From positions 1 to 26,822 of the forward strand of contig JAVKIY010000039.1 in assembly GCA_031459235.1 (NCBI GenBank): a DNA stretch of 26,822 nt, read 5' to 3'. How positions within the stretch are numbered: position 1 is the first letter of the stretch; each line of letters begins with the position of its first letter. Of this stretch, positions 22,080 to 26,822 are shown in pieces. The notes under the pieces were generated by a model that ran no database searches, had not been told where the DNA came from, and saw nothing but the letters and a program-made list of their open reading frames with translations. The translations under genes and the position numbers were made by a program. This DNA is from Fervidifonticultor_A tertius. Its GTDB lineage: Bacteria; Sysuimicrobiota; Sysuimicrobiia; Sysuimicrobiales; Humicultoraceae.

Positions 22080-23729
22080 TCAACGCGCCGGGACCCCGGC
22101 CCTGGCGCACGGCGGCCGCGCCTCGACCAGGTAGGCGCGCAGGCCGCGGTCGTCGGCCAGACGCCGTGCCTCGCGCGGCAGCAGAATCCGGGCCCAGGTC
22201 TCGTCGTCCGCGGCCGGCACGACCACGACGAGGCGGTCGCCGGCGCACAGCTCATCGGCCAGGCGGTCGCGGCCCTCGATCACCGTCACCGGCCGACCGC
22301 TGTAGTAGGCGAGCGAGGGACTGCGGGAGAGCCCGACCGCCAGCACCCGCGCGGGCGGCCCGGGCTGCGCCGCGATGAGGCGCGCGACGCGAGGGATCGG
22401 CCGGTAGCCTTCGATCGCGGGAAGCGTGTGGTGCACCAGCACCGGGACTACCGCGGCCATCGCCGCGACCAAAGCCGCGAACGCCCCCTCCGGCCGACGC
22501 ACCAGGAGCAGGCCCCAGGCCAGGAGCGGCCCGGCCGCGAGCGCCGCGGCAGTGACCGCGACCACCGGGACCAACCCTGCCACCTCGGAGGGATACTGCG
22601 TCGTCCCGTACCACGCCAGGGCCGCGACCAGCAGCGCCGCAGGCAGGGGGAGCAGGAGCGTGGCCCCGCGCATCAGGCGGGTCGCGTCCGGCGCGCGGTC
22701 TGCCGCGGCGGTCCACAGCCGCGCCACCGCCAGCGCCAGGACCGGGTAGACCGGCAGCACGTAGTTGGGGAGCTTCGTACCGGCGGCGGTGTAGAACGCG
22801 ACCGTGATCGCGCACCACAGCAGGACGACCTGGCTGGCCGCCTCCGCGCGCCGCCGCCACAGCAGGACGAGCCCCGCGGCCGCGAACGCGGTCCACGGAT
22901 ACGATCCAACCAGCAGGACGGGACCGTAGTACCACCACGGGCCGGGCTGATTCTCCACGACGCCGAAGAAGCGCGTGAACATGTAGTAGCCGACGGCGGT
23001 CTGGAGGAACGCGGTCCCGTGCCGCACGGTCTGCGTGACGTACCACGGCAGGCCCACCGCCGCGAAGAGCAGGGGGCCTGGAAGGGGAATGCGCCGCCAC
23101 GCGGACCAGTCGCGCCGCAGCAGCCACAGCGCGCCGACGACCATCGCCGGCAGGGCCAGGCCGATCGGCCCCTTGGTGGCCGTGGCGAGCCCGGCCCACC
23201 CCCACGCCAGCACCCGGGTCCGGCGGGCGCCGGTCGCCTCGCCGGCCAGGTACATGTAGAGCGCGAGCAGCATGAACGCGACCAGCGTCGGGTCGAAGAC
23301 CCCGAGGCGGGCCTGCCCCAGGACCTGGAGCGTCGTTGCTGCCACGGCGCCGGCGAGGCCGCCCTCGCGCGTACCGTACCACAGCCTGCCGAGGAGGAAG
23401 ACCGCTACCACGATGAGCGCGCCGGAGACCGCCGACCAGATGCGCGCCGCGAACTCCCCGAACCCGAGCGCCGCGCCGGTGGCGGCCTGGAGCCAGAAGA
23501 ACAGCGGCGGGTGAACGAACCACGGTGCCCCGTCCAGCTTGAGGTCGAACAGCGCGCCGGACCGGTGCACCTCGCGGGCGATCTGGACGTAGCGGACCTC
23601 GTCCTGGTCCCAGAGCGTGCCGACCCCCACGCCGTAGGCGAAGAGCGCCAGCGCCGCGGCCGCGAGCAGCGCCACGGTGACGGTGTCCGCGCGGCGCCAC
23701 GGCGCCGGCTGGGGCGCGAGGGCGGCCAT
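22080..23729 (-). CDS. Membrane glycosyltransferase, GT39/ArnT-like (PMT superfamily)
   Basis: A 549-residue polytopic protein with 11-13 membrane helices, of the ArnT/PMT group that moves a sugar from a polyprenyl phosphate carrier to lipid A, a glycolipid or a protein on the outer face of the inner membrane. The key acidic loop after the first helix is present (GTLWDQDEVRYVQIAREV, with D41 and E44). So are the HPPLFFWLQA motif near residue 80, the FDPTLVAFMLLALY segment and the TKGPIGLALPAMV motif seen in ArnT-type enzymes. The C-terminal 100 residues form a soluble domain. ATG 23729 follows the LptF/G stop by two bases. Between LPS transport genes, lipid A or another outer-membrane glycolipid is the likely acceptor. 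Donor and acceptor are not readable. Confidence 0.87.
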   Translation of the reverse strand: MAALAPQPAPWRRADTVTVALLAAAALALFAYGVGVGTLWDQDEVRYVQIAREVHRSGALFDLKLDGAPWFVHPPLFFWLQAATGAALGFGEFAARIWSAVSGALIVVAVFLLGRLWYGTREGGLAGAVAATTLQVLGQARLGVFDPTLVAFMLLALYMYLAGEATGARRTRVLAWGWAGLATATKGPIGLALPAMVVGALWLLRRDWSAWRRIPLPGPLLFAAVGLPWYVTQTVRHGTAFLQTAVGYYMFTRFFGVVENQPGPWWYYGPVLLVGSYPWTAFAAAGLVLLWRRRAEAASQVVLLWCAITVAFYTAAGTKLPNYVLPVYPVLALAVARLWTAAADRAPDATRLMRGATLLLPLPAALLVAALAWYGTTQYPSEVAGLVPVVAVTAAALAAGPLLAWGLLLVRRPEGAFAALVAAMAAVVPVLVHHTLPAIEGYRPIPRVARLIAAQPGPPARVLAVGLSRSPSLAYYSGRPVTVIEGRDRLADELCAGDRLVVVVPAADDETWARILLPREARRLADDRGLRAYLVEARPPCARAGVPAR

Positions 23730-23731
23730 GG

Positions 23732-24802
23732 CTACCTGGCGGTCCAGAGCAGGTAGCCGCCCACCGCGCCCACGAGCAGATTGGGCAGCCACGCGGCCGG
23801 GAACGGGGCAAGCTGCCCCCGCTCGCCCAGGGTGACGGTCACGGTCATCAGGACGTAGTACGCCAGCAGCACCAGCACCGTGAGGCCGAGCCCGGTGGAC
23901 CGGCCGGACCGGTGGGGCCGCAGGCCGAGCGGGACCGCGAGCAGCGCGAAGATCACGCTGCTCGTCGGCAGGGCCAGCTTGAGCTGGAGGCTGACCGCGT
24001 AGCGCAGGACGTTCTCGCCCGCGGCCGCCAGCGCGGCGATCTGCTGGCGAAGCTCGCCGATCGTCATCTCCGAGGGATCGCGGCGCATGGACGCGAGCTG
24101 CCGGGGCGCGCGGGCGAGCTGCACGCGCAGCTCGTCGAAGTCCGTGCGCAGCCCGGCGCCGGACCCGAGCAGGTACAGCGTCCCGTCGCGGAGCACCCAC
24201 CCCTGCTCGTCGTAGACCGCGGTGCGGGCCTCGATCAGGCGCACGGGCCGGCCGCGCTGGAACTGGAGGATCGACACGTTGGTCATGCGGCCGTCCTGCG
24301 TGTCCATGCGCCGGGCGTAGAAGACCGACTCGACCCCGCTGATGCGTTCCCGGAACAGGACGTGCTCCTGGATACGCCGAACCGGCGCGCGTACGGCCTC
24401 GGCCAGCGCCTCGCGGTAGCGCGTCTCCGACCGCGGCACGACGTATTCGCTGAGGCCGAGCGAGAGCCCCGTGACCGCGACACCGGCCAGCAACACCGGG
24501 GCCGCGATCCGCCCCAGGCTCCACCCGCTGGTGCGCATCGCGATGACCTCGTTGCGGTCGGAAAGCCGTCCGACCGCGAGCAGGGTCGCGAGCAGCATCG
24601 ACATCGGCAGGCTGTAGGCGGCCAGGTACGGGACGCGGAGCAGGAGCAGCTCCAGGTTCGTGCGCAACGGGATGCTGGTCTCAGCCGCCAGCCGCGCCAG
24701 GAAGAACAGGTGGTTGACCAGCAGCAGCGTGGTGAACACGGCGACACCGAACAGGAAGACGCCGCCCACCTCGCGCAGGATATACCGGTCGATCAGCCGC
24801 AT
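23732..24802 (-). CDS. LptF/LptG-family lipopolysaccharide export permease
   Basis: An inner-membrane permease of the LptB2FG transporter, which pulls LPS out of the inner membrane. The 356 residues have the family N-terminus (MRLIDRYILREVGGVFLFGV), two further helices with PYLAAYSLPMSMLLATLLAVGRLSDRNEVIAMRTSG, and the coupling-helix region that contacts LptB. A periplasmic beta-jellyroll domain lies at about 135-240, and three C-terminal helices end in LPNLLVGAVGGYLLWTAR. Only one such gene is present here; LptF and LptG are normally both needed, so the partner must be elsewhere or this protein forms a homodimer. I do not assign F or G. It starts at ATG 24802, five bases after lptB. Confidence 0.92.
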   Translation of the reverse strand: MRLIDRYILREVGGVFLFGVAVFTTLLLVNHLFFLARLAAETSIPLRTNLELLLLRVPYLAAYSLPMSMLLATLLAVGRLSDRNEVIAMRTSGWSLGRIAAPVLLAGVAVTGLSLGLSEYVVPRSETRYREALAEAVRAPVRRIQEHVLFRERISGVESVFYARRMDTQDGRMTNVSILQFQRGRPVRLIEARTAVYDEQGWVLRDGTLYLLGSGAGLRTDFDELRVQLARAPRQLASMRRDPSEMTIGELRQQIAALAAAGENVLRYAVSLQLKLALPTSSVIFALLAVPLGLRPHRSGRSTGLGLTVLVLLAYYVLMTVTVTLGERGQLAPFPAAWLPNLLVGAVGGYLLWTAR

Positions 24803-24807
24803 CGTCC

Positions 24808-25530
24808 TCAGAGCCGAAACTGCTCGCCCAGATAGAAGCGCCGGGCCTCGGGGCTCGCGGCGATCTCCTCCGAGGTCCCGGCGAACAGAATGCGTCCCTC
24901 GTGGATGATCTCGGCGCGGTCGGTGATGGCGAGCGTGTCGCGCACGTTGTGGTCGGTGATGATCACCCCGAGTCCGCGTTCGCGCAGCCGGACGACGACC
25001 CGCTGGATCTCCGCCACTGACTTCGGGTCCACGCCGGTGAACGGCTCGTCGAGCAGGATGAACCGCGGCTGCAGCGCGAGCACGCGTGCGATCTCCACGC
25101 GCCGTCGCTCCCCGCCCGACAGCGTCGCCCCGGTCTGGCCGCGCAACCCGTCGAGCTCGAACTCCTCCAGGAGGGCGCGCACCATCTCGCGCCGCGCTCC
25201 GGGAGGCAGCGGACCACCCTCGAGCACCGCCTCGATGTTCTGCTGGACCGTCAGCCCGCGGAAGATCGAGGGTTCCTGCGCCAGGTACCCGACGCCGCGC
25301 CGCGCCCGCAGGTGGACGGGCAGGTGCGTGATGGGATCGTCGCGCAGCCACACGTCGCCGGCATCGGGCCGGATGAGGCCGACGATCATGTAGAACGTCG
25401 TGGTCTTGCCGGCGCCGTTGGGCCCGAGCAGCCCCAGGATCTCGCCCTGCTCCACGCTGAGGTCCACGCCGTCCACCACGGTTCGGCTGCCGTATCGCTT
25501 GCACAGGCCCTTGGCCGCGAGCATCGCCAT
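24808..25530 (-). CDS. lptB: LPS export ABC transporter ATPase LptB
   Basis: The 240-residue ATPase that powers LPS extraction. It has Walker A GPNGAGKTT (36-44), the Q-loop in YLAQEPSIFRGLTVQQNI (82-99), the signature LSGGERRR (137-144), Walker B RFILLDEP (156-163) with E162, and the H-loop ITDHN with H194. Close likeness to LptB is shown by EPSIFRGLTVQ(Q)NI and by FTGVDPKSVAEIQ. The encoded ATG is at 25530, but ATG 25524 has better spacing to GAGG and may be the real start, giving 238 residues. It lies between lptA (gap four bases) and the permease gene (gap five bases). Confidence 0.95.
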   Translation of the reverse strand: MAMLAAKGLCKRYGSRTVVDGVDLSVEQGEILGLLGPNGAGKTTTFYMIVGLIRPDAGDVWLRDDPITHLPVHLRARRGVGYLAQEPSIFRGLTVQQNIEAVLEGGPLPPGARREMVRALLEEFELDGLRGQTGATLSGGERRRVEIARVLALQPRFILLDEPFTGVDPKSVAEIQRVVVRLRERGLGVIITDHNVRDTLAITDRAEIIHEGRILFAGTSEEIAASPEARRFYLGEQFRL

Positions 25531-25534
25531 GGCC

Positions 25535-26401
25535 TCAGGGCGCGCGCGTCGGCGTGGGCGAGGGGTTGACGACCACGCGCGAGGCGCCCCGCGCGGTGAC
25601 GCGCGAGGCCTCCAGGTCGATCTCGATCACCTCGGCGACCACGCGGTCGGCGCCGCGGTCCACGCGCGCGCCGCCGGCGAGCACCGCGCGGTTGTCGCGG
25701 CCGAAGACCTCGGCCCTGGGCGCGTACCCCACCAGGGTGCCGCGCCGGACCTCCACCCCGCCCTCGGCGCGCGCCACCTCCTGGTCGAGGAGGAAGGTGA
25801 TGCGCTCGGCGCGCAGCGTCGCGTCGCGGTGGCGCGCTACCGGCTCGCCAGTCAGGACCGCGGTGCGGCCGCGGTCGTCGTAGTCGAGCCGGCGGCCCTC
25901 GGCGCTCCACTCCCCGCGCGCGACGCGGACGCCGCCGGTCGCGACGAACCGGCGCGTGCGCAGCGAGCCCTCGATCACCGGCGCCTCGAGCGCCGTCGCC
26001 GCGTCCTCCCGTCGCGTGGTCATCCGAACCTCGCCGGCGGCACGCACGGTCTCGTCCGCGAGGCGGTACTCCACGGTCTGCGCCCGCATCACGAGCTCCG
26101 GATCGCTGAGCGCCGCGCCGCCCGACGCGGAGATCGTCCGCGCCGTACCGTCGTAGCGCACGCGCGGCGCCCGCAGCTCGGTTCGGCCGCGTGTGACGAC
26201 GACCGGCGCGCCCTCGGCGTGCAACTGCCCGCTGCGGTCATCGTACTCGACGCGCGTGGCGCCGCTGATCTCGATCGGCGCGGCGACCGGGCTCGCGGGG
26301 CCTGGCGACGGGGCCGGCGCGGCGGCCGCGGTCCGCAACGCGAGCAGCGCGGCGAGGCCCGCGAGCGCCGCCGCGCACCGCCTACTCGGTCGTGGTGACA
26401 C
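25535..26401 (-). CDS. lptA: LptA/OstA-like periplasmic LPS transport protein
   Basis: The 288-residue periplasmic bridge protein of the Lpt machine, built of repeated beta-strand OstA-like units. The N-terminus is a signal peptide (VSPRPSRRCAAALAGLAALL, then A-L-R-T-A-A-A-A, cut near residue 33). Units such as ISGATRVEYDDRSGQLHAEG, APRVRYDGTARTISASGG and AERITFLLDQEVARAEGGVE follow the expected pattern of paired strands ending in glycine turns. It is longer than E. coli LptA (185) and has at least four strand blocks, so it may be a fused or extended LptA. GTG 26401 is chosen by the signal peptide, with GGGGA six bases upstream. It overlaps the end of the LptC gene by 20 bases. Confidence 0.88.
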   Translation of the reverse strand: MSPRPSRRCAAALAGLAALLALRTAAAAPAPSPGPASPVAAPIEISGATRVEYDDRSGQLHAEGAPVVVTRGRTELRAPRVRYDGTARTISASGGAALSDPELVMRAQTVEYRLADETVRAAGEVRMTTRREDAATALEAPVIEGSLRTRRFVATGGVRVARGEWSAEGRRLDYDDRGRTAVLTGEPVARHRDATLRAERITFLLDQEVARAEGGVEVRRGTLVGYAPRAEVFGRDNRAVLAGGARVDRGADRVVAEVIEIDLEASRVTARGASRVVVNPSPTPTRAP

Positions 26402-26822
26402 GCACGTTCCCCGACAGGCGGGTCCGCTCGAGGGCGGTATCCGCGACCAGGCGGTCGGCGCGCGCGACGACGCCGGGCTGCGTGAGCACGACCCCGCCGG
26501 TGGCCTCGAGCTCGCGGCGGGCGGGAATCCAGCGGACGCGGTCGGCCTCGAGCGTGCGGCGGCTCGCTGCGGCGTGCGCCCGGACCCGGCCATCCAGGGT
26601 GACGTTGCGCGTGGCGATCTCGAAGGTGCCCCGCGCGGCGGTGAAGCGCACCGAGGGCCGCCCCTGCTCGAAGTACGTCCCGTCCACCTGCGCGAGCGTC
26701 ACCAGGCCCGCGGCGCTGTCCACCGACACCGTGGCCGCGCGAATGTCCCACTGCGGCCGCCCCTGCGCGTCCGCCGCGGCGATCGCGCTGCCGGCGATCT
26801 GCACCGGCGGAATCCGGGGCCC
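26382..26822 (-). CDS. lptC: LptC-like LPS export protein (N-terminus cut by window edge)
   Basis: The frame is open to the window edge, so at least 146 residues are visible and the N-terminal membrane anchor is missing. The visible part begins GPRIPPVQIAGSAIAAADAQ and continues GRPQWDIRAATVSVD, a typical LptC opening where a strand pair leads into the W-x-I/L-x-A motif. It continues with GTYFEQG, TAARGTFEIATRNVTLDGRV and RTLEADRVRW, and ends ALERTRLSGNVRVTTTE. The GTG at 26804 is not the real start, as the LptC motif continues upstream of it. Its function is the membrane-tethered relay that takes LPS from LptB2FG to LptA. It is the first visible gene of the lpt block. Confidence 0.85.
   Translation of the reverse strand, partial: GPRIPPVQIAGSAIAAADAQGRPQWDIRAATVSVDSAAGLVTLAQVDGTYFEQGRPSVRFTAARGTFEIATRNVTLDGRVRAHAAASRRTLEADRVRWIPARRELEATGGVVLTQPGVVARADRLVADTALERTRLSGNVRVTTTE

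Noticed and set aside
26799..26804. GTG at 26804 as the start of lptC
   Set aside because: The LptC-like strand motif continues upstream to the window edge, so the gene is partial.
1..26822. CRISPR arrays, insertion sequences, integrase genes, tRNA and rRNA
   Set aside because: No regularly spaced repeats, transposase or integrase motifs, cloverleaf-like segments or rRNA-like stretches were found on either strand.

Overview
The window is a very GC-rich (roughly 70 percent by eye) stretch of bacterial chromosome in which every gene I can support lies on the minus strand. The gene content points to a diderm bacterium: an Lpt lipopolysaccharide-export set, a TonB-dependent outer-membrane receptor with TonB, and an outer-membrane porin anchored by an N-terminal SLH domain. 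SLH porins plus a DUF3084 protein and a CBS-less GuaB3-type protein are typical of diderm Terrabacteria (Cyanobacteria, Deinococcota, Armatimonadota and the related CSP1-3/Sysuimicrobiota group). An Armatimonadota or CSP1-3-like organism is my best guess, by inference only. I see no phage, insertion sequence, CRISPR, tRNA or rRNA.

Reading in the direction of transcription (from high to low coordinates): 26822-18337 is one compact seven-gene block, lptC (cut by the window edge), lptA, lptB, a single LptF/LptG permease, a GT39/ArnT-type membrane glycosyltransferase, a DUF3084 membrane protein and a large fused membrane/spermidine-synthase-like/TPR protein. All junctions overlap or are 13 bases or less apart. 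Next comes a clear cobalamin riboswitch (18073-18266) with a Shine-Dalgarno-sequestering stem, controlling a BtuB-like receptor and a TonB protein that overlap by four bases. A RuvX/YqgF-like RNase H-fold protein and a Uma2-family protein with its own good promoter follow.

The SLH porin (12077-13762) has a 365-base upstream gap holding a possible promoter and a 5'-terminal hairpin, and ends in a perfect 14-bp hairpin. It is followed by a small secreted or lipoprotein-like orphan and pyrF. An orphan VapB-like antitoxin with a well-formed promoter precedes a purine operon, hpt-guaB3-guaA, driven by a promoter with a consensus extended -10. These three genes would give a complete route from hypoxanthine to GMP. 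A VapBC-like toxin-antitoxin pair, a PcrA/UvrD helicase and an oligopeptide/dipeptide-type ABC transporter (binding protein, two permeases, probably a further gene cut by the window start) complete the window.

Strong GC-rich hairpins without U-tracts lie just after several genes and appear to be the local form of transcript end or processing signal. The least explained part is the lpt-GT39-DUF3084-fused spermidine-synthase block, which looks like an envelope-building module whose last two members have no assigned role.
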